The notes under the pieces were generated by a model that worked only from the letters and a program-made list of their open reading frames with translations, was not told the DNA's origin and did not search any database. 64,000 bases of DNA from Lithospermum erythrorhizon (taxonomy: Eukaryota; Streptophyta; Magnoliopsida; Boraginales; Boraginaceae): the NCBI GenBank assembly GCA_019722365.1, contig JADFUC010001895.1:558001-622000 (forward strand). The letters are read 5' to 3'. This document shows positions 47,897-60,000 of the stretch, one piece after another. Each line of letters opens with the position of its first letter. Position 1 is the first letter of the stretch. The position numbers and the translations under genes are program-made.

Positions 47897-50437
47897 ACAT
47901 ACCTTCACAATGTTGTCTGCATACTTCATTAACCACTTGACACCAGGAAGGCCGAGTGGATCCAGATTCAGGAACCACAAGCCTTGGTGATACTCTTTCA
48001 TTAAAAATTTGCCTGCGATCCAGTCTCAAAGAAACCCTTTTCACAAATCATCCCGTGGAGTGGGAGCCATGTTGAAGAGCGCACCAAATCTGCAGGTGAT
48101 GTTGCACAATTTTCAATCAATATTTATATCATTAGCTCAGCCAGTGCTTGAGTGGCAGATCAATGGTTCAAAATGTTAGAGGAAAAAAGACTCTAATGGC
48201 ATCTTATAATTTTTATAATTCATTTCCAACATGATGTAGTCCTCAAGCTTCAATTCCGCTTGGTGGCAATCTCACTTGGGCGAGCTATGAAGCACTTCTT
48301 AATATGCTTGATACTTTGTTTAATCTGACTAAATTACATTCTGTAACTCCCTACTCATCTAAATAAATACTGAAAAAATATTACAGGAGGTAAGGCATTC
48401 CCTAGAGGCAATCCAAACTCTTAGGATTTAAACTACGGTGGTTTATATAATGAACATAAGCTCAGCCAACCCATTTCAAGTCAATATACGACACCATTGT
48501 GTAGTGGACATTCTGCCCAATACAAAACTATCATTGTTCTTCTTCATCAAAATTCTGTATAAACACCAGCTAGAAGCTGAAGACAGGCCCAGACAGCACC
48601 CCAGCGTATAACCCTGAATTGGTGGCCTTGAAAGGAATCACAGGGAAGCCTCTCACCCCAGGCCCTTCACCCCTGAGGTCCAGAGACAGAAAGAGATGGG
48701 TTTGGCGGATGGCATGAAATTGCAGTAGTAGCCTTAAGGAAACCATTCATTGCTACAGTATAAGGTATCCATCCTAAATAGCCCCTAGTCCACAAAATAT
48801 CAAAATTATAAGACTAAGAGAATAATCAAAGCATATTTGACTTCAGTATACATATTTTAGCTCAGTTCAGCCACTAGCTCTGTGCATAGTAACTGGCAGA
48901 GTTTGGGGGATACAATTCTTGTTGGCTAATGGGTGGCCAAGGAACAATCGAAGCATGTTGACTTCATTATACTCATTTTAGCTCACAACAAACACTAGCT
49001 CATCTTGCCGCCAACTGTGTAGGATTCCCCGCCTCTTACACCAGTTTGCATGGCTTTAATAGTTATGAACGGGGAATGCGTCAGAGTAGTCGGAACTGAA
49101 TGCTCGAAACTAGGTGAAATTAGGTTTCCTAAAGAAGTAAGAACATTAACTACCAAATACGACTAGAGGACTAAAGTAAAAGAGCGCAGTTGGCATGGAG
49201 CAGATGGTCGAAGGAGAGAGCATATCGCACCCTGGCTGGTTGTTGTTCCAGCAGCCAGGGGCCAAACCGCCATCCACTACACCCGAGTGGGGAGTTTCCC
49301 TCTTCAAGCCTATAACATGAAAGGCTGAGGCATGAGCTCATACGAGCACATACCCCTCCAATTTTTTATATCAAAGGTATCTTAAAACATAAACAAGAGG
49401 TAATTTCAGAACTTGTTTTTAATCCAGGAAATAAATTACATCAAAATTTGGCCAGTACTGCCGCACCTGGGCAAGAATTCCAGTAGTCCTGTCTTCAGGT
49501 TTATGGCCAAGTATCCACGTAGGTAAGTGTAGCAAACTGGACATTGTTGTGAATGAGGTATATGATCGACGGAATAGGATACAAGCCTCTTTCTTCATTT
49601 GTGTGGTCATCTTGGAGGTGACTTCTGACATTCTCTACAAAGTAGAGATACAAGAGGCTTGGAACCCAGGCTGCATTCCCGCGAAACAGGAGAACAGATT
49701 AATAGCAGGGGAGAGCTATAGAGTATTAGATAGGAAGGCAGGCGCACGTCAAGAAAGATTCATATAAACCATTCACATTCTCAGTGGGTACTATACACAT
49801 TATGGGAATTACTGTACGCATTATGAATTGTCCCTAACACTTGACACTTAATTTTAGCTAGCTACTGACCACAAGGCCACTCCATTGAAATCGGTCATTT
49901 TAATTGCAAGCATAGCCAATTTGGGCGCGGCTACAGAAGCATTCGAATACCAATAAGTAAAAATTGGTTTCCTTACACTTGCATTCATCTATAATGAACA
50001 AAAAGAAACTACAAACACTTCAAGTCATCAAACAATCTTTTGCACAGACACATTAAATAGCTTTCTTATTTAACCAAAAAGGACCAATCTTTCACAATAA
50101 TTACTAATACTGCAGCAGAGCATTCATCAACATACTGTAATTCTGCCAATTTTACCACGAAATTCAGCAAAATTTACTATGAACAAAAAGTGAGAGAAAA
50201 TGGGGCCTTGAAATTTCAGCAGGAAAGAGACAGTTGCGCCAATCATACTTGTACCCACCATTACTCTGTGATAATGTAGTCAATATACCCTGAAATTAAC
50301 AGAAATGAATCCTGAAAATTCGCCTCTAAATTAAGCATTTATTTAATATATAATGCATGTAATTGTGGATATATTTTATGTGACCTGAGGCCTAGTAGGG
50401 ACGGTGGGGAAAGGGCGGCGACGAAGTACCACTTCAT
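47897..50437 (-). pseudogene. CMP-sialic-acid-transporter-like (nucleotide-sugar transporter) relic
   Basis: The plant family is a Golgi multi-span nucleotide-sugar carrier (SLC35A type). Three - strand blocks match in order. An N-terminal exon starts at 50437 with 'MKWYFVAAL' and breaks soon after. At about 49440-49640, 'ECQKSPPR', 'IPSIIYLIHNNVQFATLTYV' and 'GHKPEDRTTGIL' lie in three different frames. At about 47900-48110, 'FGALFNMAPTPRDDL' leads to 'LPGVKWLMKYADNIVK', with two in-frame TGA codons. The last block ends at a GT donor. Retained introns argue against a retrocopy. The final exons are not clearly seen. The family was recognised from memory of the 'NNVQFATLTYVD' and 'WLMKYADNIVKV' motifs. 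Confidence 0.75.
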
Positions 50438-51201
50438 CGGCGGCGGTGATCGGCGGAGCTGGTGGTGGTGCCACTGTACTACTAGTAAGCAATATGTGTA
50501 AATTTTTGCTAGATTTTGGATCTGATTTTGTTTTGTAGTTATGCCCTTTGGTTTTTGGTATTTACATATAAGCCACAATTGAATGTTAAAGTTGTCAATT
50601 TTCGCGGCTTCAATTGGTGGAATGAAATGCATTGTTTAGTGATGTTGTTTGATATAGATTCTAAGTATATTGAATATGAAGTGAAGATAAAATATAGCAA
50701 GCATATTCTTTATAGAAAACCATGGAGTATCTTGTTGGAGCCGTTATTCATAATATGAGGAGATGAAGATTTCTTATTTTTTTTTCTTTTTTTAAATGGG
50801 TTGGCTTGCTTAATTTCTCATTAAATCCTGGAATACTGCTAACATCCAGCTACCATTAAATTGATTCTTGACATTATCAATTAGTTTTTAATATAATTCC
50901 ATGATTTTTTAGAATCTGAAACCGATGAAATTTATCAATGGTATGGAGTTAACACATACAGTTAATCCATTATGACTAGAATAACGGGGAGAGAAATTCC
51001 TGGTGAGTAATCAAACAATTGCATAGTCAAGGAGAAGCCTCTTGAGAGCCTCCGGATCACATGTAAAGATAAAATTATGAAGATGAGTATTCACATAGTG
51101 AAATAAATGTTAAGAACAGTGTATGTTCTACATTCTAACATGAACTTAGTAGATCTTGTCTCACTTGTGCCACGAAGCACCGAGCAAGGCCAGGCAGCGG
51201 C
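50438..51201. other. Spacer
   Basis: AT-rich. The frame at 50516-50758 (+) shows no family feature. Nothing else is seen. Confidence 0.4.
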
Positions 51202-51291
51202 ATCGTTGTTAAATCACATTATTAGTAAGTGATGTATGAATGCAGGAGGTAAAGGAACAAGGGTATCCTATTAATGTGATTTAACAACGAT
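51202..51291. repeat. Perfect-arm hairpin (inverted repeat)
   Basis: Arm 1 (51202-51225, starts 'atcgttgttaaatcacatta') pairs with arm 2 (51268-51291, ends 'taatgtgatttaacaacgat') over 24 bp with one mismatch, around a 42-nt loop. It could be a small foldback element or a small-RNA precursor. No flanking target duplication was recognised. Confidence 0.85.
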
Positions 51292-52856
51292 ACGGTAAAT
51301 TGATAATATAGGCAAAATTAAAGAACAAAAAGATTAATCCTATTGAGATGTAATGATGCATGGAACTTTTAGATCATGATAGGGCATTTTGTCTTACTTA
51401 AAGATGAGGTCCTAACTCATAATCGATAAAGGAAAAGAAAAAATCATTCTTTTTTTACCACCATTTGAGTTTGAATGCATCATATGCTGTTTTTATTTGA
51501 ATTTATTGTCGCTTAATTTTGAAATCTTTAAAGAGTTTATTTGGTTGACTTTGGGTCGAAATATATTTTAAGTGAGGTAAGCTAAACTTCGCCAACTAAA
51601 GAATGCTGCCTCATGCTGGTACTATATGAAGTTGGTAATGAGATGGTGGTAATAAATAAATCGTACCTAAGTCAACACTTAATATCATTTTTTTAAATTA
51701 AATTAAAATTATGGAATTCAAATAAGAATTAAATGTGAGATTTGCTTACGATCATGTACATGGCCAGCGTATATTAATTTAAACACAGAAGCTCTGCTTC
51801 TTGCAACATAACACTCCCATTTAAAAGGGAAAGCGGTGAGGAACTTGCTCAAAGAGCCTTTCCGGCACCCCTCAAGGCACCGAAATCTCCGCCCAACCAC
51901 ATCCAAAAGAAATCAAAAATGTGATACCAAAATACCAAGAGAGGAGAGATGATGAGTCGAAGCTAAGAAAGGGTTCGGGTTTGAGTTGGCAGAGTCACTG
52001 GCTACTTGAGGTTGGTTTCCCTCAGCAATATCATTGACAGGAATTTAATGGTCCTGCCTGGCCTCAGTGGATCTAAACAGCCCGAAAAATCGACAAGATA
52101 TGAGCGTGGCCATAAGGGGCGGACACAGGATTTAAACATGGGGCATTCATTTAAACAAGGGGCCTTCGTTGGTGATGATGAAGCTGTTGTTTCGACATCA
52201 AAGAAGAACGGAGGAGGAGCTTCTCTAATGGCGTTTTTCAAGAGGAAAAACAGTGAGAAGCAAGAAACAGGAGGAATCGGAATTGGGATCTAATATCTTC
52301 GGTAATGTAGAGAGGTAATTGATGGGAGATAGAAGTGATATGTGTGTGATTATTCCGGGTGTTAAAGATCAAGATTCTTTTCTAATTTCAAGTTTAGATT
52401 GTTTCTATGCATACGGTTGATTTATTTGCTAGTGTGTTATGTTAGTCTTGTGGTGATAACGATTAGATTTCATGCCATGCATGATGCTTGTATGTGTGGA
52501 ATGACTTGTGACTGCACTTGGTTGGTGGGTTTCTTTTAGCTTTGCTCAATTTGTTATCTTAATCTATGGTCTACCACTGTGCTTCAAAGTTGTATTATAT
52601 TCATGAAAGTGGGGAGTCTGAAATGCATTGTCTACACATAATAGTTCCATTAGAGGGGGCTTATTAGACTTTCAATTTCTCCAATTGAAAACAATGAAAC
52701 AATTTGCCATAAAATGATCAAAGTTGCAACATCTCTTAAACAATATATAGAAACCAAAGTAGCAGCAACTGTAACCAGCCAAGACTTGAGCTGGCATTTT
52801 GATGATAAGCTAAACTGATGTCATCGGCTAATTTATGGTCGAAAGGAAACCAGGGG
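51292..52856. other. Spacer with unassigned short ORFs
   Basis: Two frames look mildly coding: 51718-51906 (-) and the end of 52006-52293 (+), with a 'KKNGGGASLMAFFKRKNSEK' basic tail. Neither matches a family I know, and both are likely fragments or chance. Confidence 0.3.
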
Positions 52857-52943
52857 CGTCGACAGCGGGGTTCAGACCCTGCACCCGGGGCGGAAGCCAG
52901 CAATTTGAAGTCTGTCTCACTCTAACCACTCGGACATATCGGC
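52857..52943 (-). pseudogene. tRNA-Ser relic
   Basis: On the - strand the sequence begins 'gccgatatgtccgagtggtt', the start of a plant tRNA-Ser with an intact A box. It continues through an anticodon loop 'cttcaaa' (formally UCA), a long variable arm and an acceptor end 'ctgtcgacg'. The B box is damaged ('gggtctgaacccc' in place of 'ggttcgaaccc'), the anticodon stem is mispaired, and extra bases lie in the D region. It is a decayed tRNA-Ser gene or a SINE head. Confidence 0.75.
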
Positions 52944-55900
52944 TTTGCCCAGTATTCGCCCAATAAGTTTACAGTAGTATCACCAATTAGGGACTTCTCT
53001 ATTTCATCATTTAACCTCATCTTCCTTTTTTGCAATAATGAACAAAGAGATTGCACGTGTGTTGATTTGTCTTTGTTAAAACATGGATTGTCTCAAATTG
53101 GCTTGCAACTTCATATTCCTTGCTTGTTATTCTGATTGTATGCAATTCGTCGACGCTTAAATGCTTTGGTACATATCTCTTAGAAACGAGATTAACAACA
53201 AGAAATTGCAGCTTGAAGTTGATGTTAAGAACATCACATTATCGGCATCAAGAGTTATTTGCAGGGCATGGTGAGAGGAGAAGCTAGTTTATTAAGAAGC
53301 AAACAGCAAAGGGTATATGAAACACCCCTCATCATGTTGGTCATTATACTTTAATACAAACCTATTTTATTTTCAAGAGATTTGTTCCTATTCAAGGGAA
53401 GGAAAGAGAGAAGCCAGCAACAGAAGGGGTATAAGCAGGCATCATTCCAGAACGAAGATGTTCCTTTCCCAATTGCTCTACTTCGTTGACAGCTCTGACT
53501 TCTTTGGGATTCGGCAAAATGGATCACTGCAACGAGATACACAAACAGAAAGTTAAGAACTTGTCCAATTGAATGTGATCGACATCAAAGCTGGGTTATA
53601 ATGTAGTCAAAAATGGCCCCAAAGAGGAAGCCAAAATCATAATGAGCCATAAACAAAAACTCACTTAAGAAATATGAAGTTGTGGATCTGTATACTATAG
53701 CTGGTGATGGGATGCACCTTGTTAACATATAGCCCATAGCAGCTTGGTCAAAGCTAATGGCAACAATAAGAGATGGTCTTTGGGACATTTCATTGCTAAC
53801 TTCACCCTAGAAACGAATATACGTGTTTTCTTCTTCTTCTGAGCAATTTATTCAAACAAACGTTCCCCCCACTCAATCCCAATCAGCTCCAACATGTCTA
53901 TCCTGAACCGATCATGTTCATTACGGTGATATCATATCTCTTTTTGATGCCAAACAAACAACTCAAAATATTGTTTCCCACTCTCTTCATATACAAAAAA
54001 TTGCATTCTAATTTTATATAAGCATCGGACCTTGACATCTTCGTACACAATCAATTTCAATTACAATGACTAGTGTATTCCATATATACACCCTAGATAC
54101 TCCAAAAGAATTGCACCTTAACATTTCCTGTTGCAGCCCAAGATTAACATATACCAAGCCCAGGCAATATACTAGGGTAGGGGTCGGTTTTATATAAAAA
54201 TCACGAGGGTCTCCCATTTTAGTTTCTACGTTTGGACATATTAACAAAATGGATAGATGATAAGATGTAATAAAAGTGATGAAGTTAAGGAAAATAGAGA
54301 ATCGTTTTTGGGCCAGGGAGTTGAGGGTTTCTTGGCCGGTCTTGGCAGGCAATTCCACTGTAATTGCGGGGTGTGGCCAGTAAGCAATACTCAATTTTCA
54401 AAATCATTTCTAACAAGATTCCGATTAATTCTACTTTATTCTTATAAAATGCAGCGGATTAAGTTGGGTGGAATGGCAGGATGCCCAAAGGGAGGTGGGG
54501 GGTGGGCCCTGTTTATTACTACACGGTGTGCCTCACATAAAGTGTTTGTTTGAGGGGTGAAATGACTTCTTGTCCCCTATTTTTAAAGTGTGGTAGTTCT
54601 TTGAGTACGCCGGGGACAAGAAAATAGTTATTTCGTCACTGGAAGCTTACTATTTGGGTGTGTATGTGGTTCGCTTCCACTTTGTTCACGGAACCAAAGT
54701 TACATCATGCATTTATCGTCCAGGTAGAATGGGTTCGGGTAAGAAATTATGAGCTTAGGAACCTAATATTATGGGAGTTCGTCCACGATCTAGATATGGG
54801 TAAAGGAATTGCCTTGGGACTAATTTATCTTAGTAGATTGGATCTTGGTCGGTTTGAATGCAGTTTCGGATGGGTGGGTCTCATGGTATTCAAAATTTTG
54901 GATATTTTGGTCCGAATTTTGGGTATTTCGGTCCAATATTTGGGTATTTTTGACATATACCGAAACTTTTAGGTTATCGGACAAAAAGTTATACTAATGG
55001 CCGGACCAATAACCTTACCCGATGAGTATCGGTCTGGTTTTTACGAGTGATGGGTGGTTTCTGGTTCTCCCAACCCAATAACAGCACTAGTTACATCATT
55101 TACTTGTGGCATATTTTTATTTTTGTAAAACATGGGTAGCTCCTGTTCACTTGATTACAGCGTACCAAAAGTTATTTTGAAGGAGAAAAATATATATATA
55201 CGTTAGCAAGTTTGCAATTTGTGCACAGAGGCAGTAGACTTTTGAGTTAACGGTGCTTAGAGTTTTTTTATAGATAGGAAATAAGCATTCTGATATTGAG
55301 GTTTAAAATGACAGAGCTCAACACGCGGGGCTACCACATAAGAATTAAAAGATAGCTGTACAACAATTAGTTGGATGAGGAGGCCAAAGAGATAGGGGCA
55401 AAGTCCATAGTGAGGGATAGGTAAAGATGGAGGTAGAGGGACCAATGATAGATGGAGGGCAGCCCAGTTTGAGATGAAAAAAAATAAAGTGAAGTAAGTA
55501 GGTGGTAGTTTGAGAAGTTGAGGATGAGTAGAAAGAAATTCAGGTGGGGCCAAAATTTTACACAATTCGTAGATTTGGATGTGAGATGCTTAGAAACGAT
55601 ATTTAACTTTTTGATTTCTCTCCACCTCGAAGAAGAAGAGAGTGAGAGTTGCAGGGCTGTGGAGCTTTTGGTGAGGCGGGATGGGTTAGGATGGAATGTT
55701 GCTGAGTAAGAAAGTGGTTTAGATAAGTTAAATTAGAGTTGACTTGAAGGGAGTTCATATTATTTGTTGATTTGAGAGAGAAAAAACATACAAAGGTATT
55801 GTGAATGAGAAATAGGGAAGAGATAAAAGGATAAAGAAAGTGAGAATGAAAGGAGAGAGATATTTAAGCCAAGAAATTAATGTAATGTATGCGAGTTGAA

Positions 55901-56189
55901 ATTGTAGTGGCAATCAAGAGCTAACGGTGGTTAACATGAAGCAAAGTTCAATGAACTGTAGAATGAAATATCTTTAAAATCACTGCGAGTGGCCTATCAC
56001 AACGAATGTCTATTGGCAACAGAGTGGACGGAGTTTGGAGTAAGAATATTGAGGGCGGCAATCAACGCGAAAGAACACAAACCAATTTATGTAATTGCAT
56101 AGTTGAGTAAAATAATGAAGAAATGATGTGGTGCCCAGATGTTCTGCCTCCATCCGTCCAGGCCTCATGAATTATTACCAAAGGTTTGA
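52944..56189. other. Spacer with unassigned coding-like fragments
   Basis: No gene is identified. Two - strand pieces look like old exons: about 53430-53540 ('PKEVRAVNEVEQLGKEHLRS' after a plausible AG acceptor) and about 53690-53810 ('RPSLIVAISFDQAAMGYML'). I cannot name the family. Around 54890-55060 there are repeated 'tttgggtatttcggtcc' words, typical of repetitive DNA. Confidence 0.35.
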
Positions 56190-57033
56190 GCAATATCATT
56201 GATAGCACAATACTCCCCCAACCTCGATCCTGGATTCAGGGCTGAATTCATCCAGGGACAACTCTGGATCAAGACACATGAGTATAAAACATATCTCGCG
56301 AGATTCTGATCATTTCAAAATCCACCGAATTCCGGCCCTGGGGAGATGGGGCACCCTTCAAGTGGCCTGTCTCATCGCAAAGCAGCTCTTTTTATGTGCT
56401 TGATCCTGCAATTTTTCACTGGCAGCCCTCTTCCAATATTGTGCCAAGACACTCAAAAATGCAATTCAGGTTATTAGGAATAAGATCCTGCAATGCATTG
56501 CCACACTCAATCAAAAACGAAACTGCTGCTTCCACACTAGCCTCGTCACTGCCATCTTGCAATAAAAACATAAGCAACCCCAATGCGAACGACCCAATAA
56601 CCACGCTTTGATTAACAAGATGTGCAATTAACTTCACAGTATTAAACAATTGAACCTTGTCCTTACTTTTGCAAGTGCTTTTGAGCTGCAAAACAATTCT
56701 TTTGAGTAAGAGATAACCAACATCAGGGAATTCAATGTTGATGGCTGCAACAAAAGCAGCCAAAATAGGGACAGGTGTTTGAGTTGCCTCTAAAGATTTT
56801 ATTACTGCCCTGCAGAATAAGCCACGGCCTTTGATCAAATCTAAAGACAGAGTTTCTTCCACAATTTTCATTATATTTGATGAGTTTATGTTGTTGATCG
56901 ATGTATCTATCTTTTCCTGTAAAATATCCCACATTAAGCGTTCATGAGACAAATCATCACTTGAATTTTTCTTGTTTTGCTGCACACATTGGTGGTGATT
57001 TTGATCTTCAGATTTTGTTCTTACAAAACCCAT
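56190..57033 (-). pseudogene. Truncated CWC22 splicing-factor copy (MIF4G fragment)
   Basis: CWC22 is a spliceosome protein that recruits eIF4A3 to deposit the exon-junction complex. An open frame of 205 codons (56416-57033) covers much of its MIF4G domain: 'LMWDILQEKIDTSINNINSS', 'LIKGRGLFCRAVIKS', 'EFPDVGYLLLKRIVLQLKS', 'VKLIAHLVNQSV' and 'LIECGNALQDLIPN'. It then stops at 'EEGCQ'. Beyond the stop, homology continues in broken frames ('KKSCFAMRQA', then 'LDPELSLDEFSPES'), so the protein was cut by mutation. The MA3 domain is absent. The fragment is single-exon. Whether the short frame is expressed cannot be told. Confidence 0.82.
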
Positions 57034-60000
57034 GTTATTTGCTATGCTTTAGTTTGTGAGACAGGGGTGTATACTAAAAGGCGTCCGTTTATGTCATATA
57101 CTCCGTAGAATATATGGGCTCAAGAACGTATTAGAAGTAGGGAGAATTGTGAGGGTGATTTTTGGTTTTATATATTTTCCGATATACTTGCCATGCTCTT
57201 AGATATGGTAATATGTGGATATGGTAAGGTTACACCCACATAATATTTAAATTGGTTAATTCGCTAGTATTTCCAAGATATATTGTTAAAGTGTAAAGGA
57301 ATATGGGTGAGATAAATGCAGTATGAATATTCATCGCAGATGGCGTAAGGCGCAAAGGGGTGTAGAAGCCCGAATTTCATCTTTGAGATTCATAGGGGAT
57401 CACGTCGCGAATTTCACAAGGGTGAATGTAATAGGATATTACAAACTAATCGGATACAAGAAATTTCTTTTTTAAATCACTTTCGATAAAAATTCCACTT
57501 GTTATTTAAATATGAATAACAAGACTGGGATATATGGAGTCCTCCATTGGCTTTTATTTAACCGAGGCTCTAAAATAGCTACGAGGAACAAGTTTGGAGC
57601 TTATGATGGGGAATTTATGTCATTTGTCAATACTTGAGGAGCAAATCGGTGAGTCAGGCTGCCAAAAGTTGCCAATGGGTTCAATACATAGCTTGTCCTT
57701 GATTTTGTAGTTTAATAATCCATTCAATATCGTTTAATAATTTTTATTACAAAATGGGCGAAAACAAAAATAGTTTATAAAAGTGAGACGGAGATAGCAT
57801 ATATCCGAGGTCCATGGCACCAACAAAGAATGAATAATCCAACATACTATAACTTAGATGGAATTGACTAATTTGATTTGGTTATGTGTGTAATTTAAAG
57901 AAATTATGGTTAGGAAGGTATTATGTTTTTTAGATTTGATTGATGGTGGAATTAGAAATAATCACAAAAAAAAAAAACAATAGGTAGTTTCCTAAACTCA
58001 AAGAAACACTATAGAGACTGCAAAGAATACTGCAGGCTTGGGTTTGGGGAAAGTGATGTGGATTCAGTAATGTCCTCACTCCCTGCAAATCCATGTTCAT
58101 CGATTTTCCGTAATCGAGCTATGAAGCCCATTCTCATATCAATTTCAATCGAGATCAATTCTCCCTCATTTTCCCAAAGAAATAATCCCTTTCAACCAAC
58201 AGCCGATCATTTTACAGAGCCGAGGGCCGGGTTTTGTCGGAATTATTATCAGAGATGATTTTAAAATTCAACGAAGATATTGACGTGAATGACATTGGTT
58301 GATGATCGAGACTTGGATCTTTGTGAGGAGCTTTTAAGATATTTTCAGATATCTAGAAAAGCTTCGAGAAGAATGTGAAATCCGGTTTGCCTTTCAGCTT
58401 ATTTCTACTTTAAAGAATTGGTACTATATACTTTAATTTTAAGCACCTACAATTTGATATAAGCAGCCAATTTTGTTTTAGGCCGAAGTTTGGATATCAG
58501 TCAGCGATAGAGAGCAATTGAGTTGTCAGGCGTAGTGCGGGATACGTCGGCGCATCTGGGATAACATAATCCCACATTGGTGATGTTGCTAGCCGTTGGT
58601 GATGTCTTGGCGGGTGTGGCTAAGATTGAGGCCTGAAGTGGCTGAAATGATGCATAGATCCAAAATCTAATTGCTTGGTTTTGAAATGGGAACTTTGCGT
58701 CAGAGTAACTCTTAACTATGGTTTAGAAATTATGAAATAATGTGCGAAACTATTTTTAAAGAGAATATAACTATATTATTTATTTATTTATTAGAATAGT
58801 GAATAATTAATAATTGATTGTGAAAGTTCTACTCGATTTTTGAAAAGGGACAATTATTTTGGATTGGAGGGAATAGTAGATAATAGTGTTCAAACTGATT
58901 AATGGAAGGATCGATTAGTGTAATTGTTAAAGAATGTAAATATGTTTATTGGTCGCACATTGTGACACGCTTCTCGTCTAGCAGTATTTGATTGTGATCT
59001 TACAGGTGAGATTTCTGTTAATGGGTCTCGGTGCTGGCCTTTTGACGGGTGTTGAAGCATTCCCTTGAGGGTTGCCAAACTTCTCCAGTTTTTTCTTTTC
59101 CAGATGGATCATGCCTTATCGTTCATGTTTATCTGGTTCTTATCCGGGAGCTACTTACTAAATTATGTTGATTATTTAGAGTTTCGAGATTGAGTCTCTA
59201 GATCTCCTATTGTATGAAGGCGTTGAAACTTTTCGAGCATTTCATCTGGTTCTTATCGAGCATTTCACTAGTTTCTAATAGGTGTTAATGTGAAGAAAGT
59301 CGAAACTTTTCTAGTTAATGACATGGAGCTTCTTTCCTTGAGATGATATTTCACATGCATAACTTGCCAGTCACTTTGTTTATCGCGCTTGCAGGTAGTT
59401 TGCACCCTTGGCAGTGTAGCGTTCATCAATTATCACCAATTTATTAGGTAGGCGCGGACAGGCGCCTCACATGCCCCAAGAAGCCGTTACTAGGAGAGAT
59501 GGGATCGATGACCTTACATGGAGTGGCACCCGGCCAGCATGACTATCCGGATGATTTTGCTGACACTATAGAACTGCTGCATTGGAGTACTTGAACCCAA
59601 CAAAATAAATTGCAATATAACAGATAGGAAATACTCTATTGGATTAATTTTCTGCGTGTGAGCGAGCATCGTTCTTATCAGCTGGAGTTGAGGGGAACGG
59701 TCTGAGAATTTGTTCATCGCTCATCTGCCTGTTGAAATAATATTATTCATATAGGTTGTGTGATGATGTGTCGCTTTCCGTTAGAAGACTCTAAGGATGG
59801 TGAGGTCGCAAATTCTTCAGTAAGGAATGCGCCTGCACTAATACATGGTGCCACATATCTAAAGGGGCCATGGTTTCAACTGTTTGCTACCTAATTGCAT
59901 TTAAGGAGACAAATACACTGCATCATAATGCTATTATCCACTTTGTCTTCATTATCTATTAGTATTGATTTTTTCTTTTGAAAGGATCAACTAAACATGG

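Noticed and set aside
54014..54394. 126-codon - strand ORF
   Set aside because: No domain, no splice context and an odd composition; likely chance.
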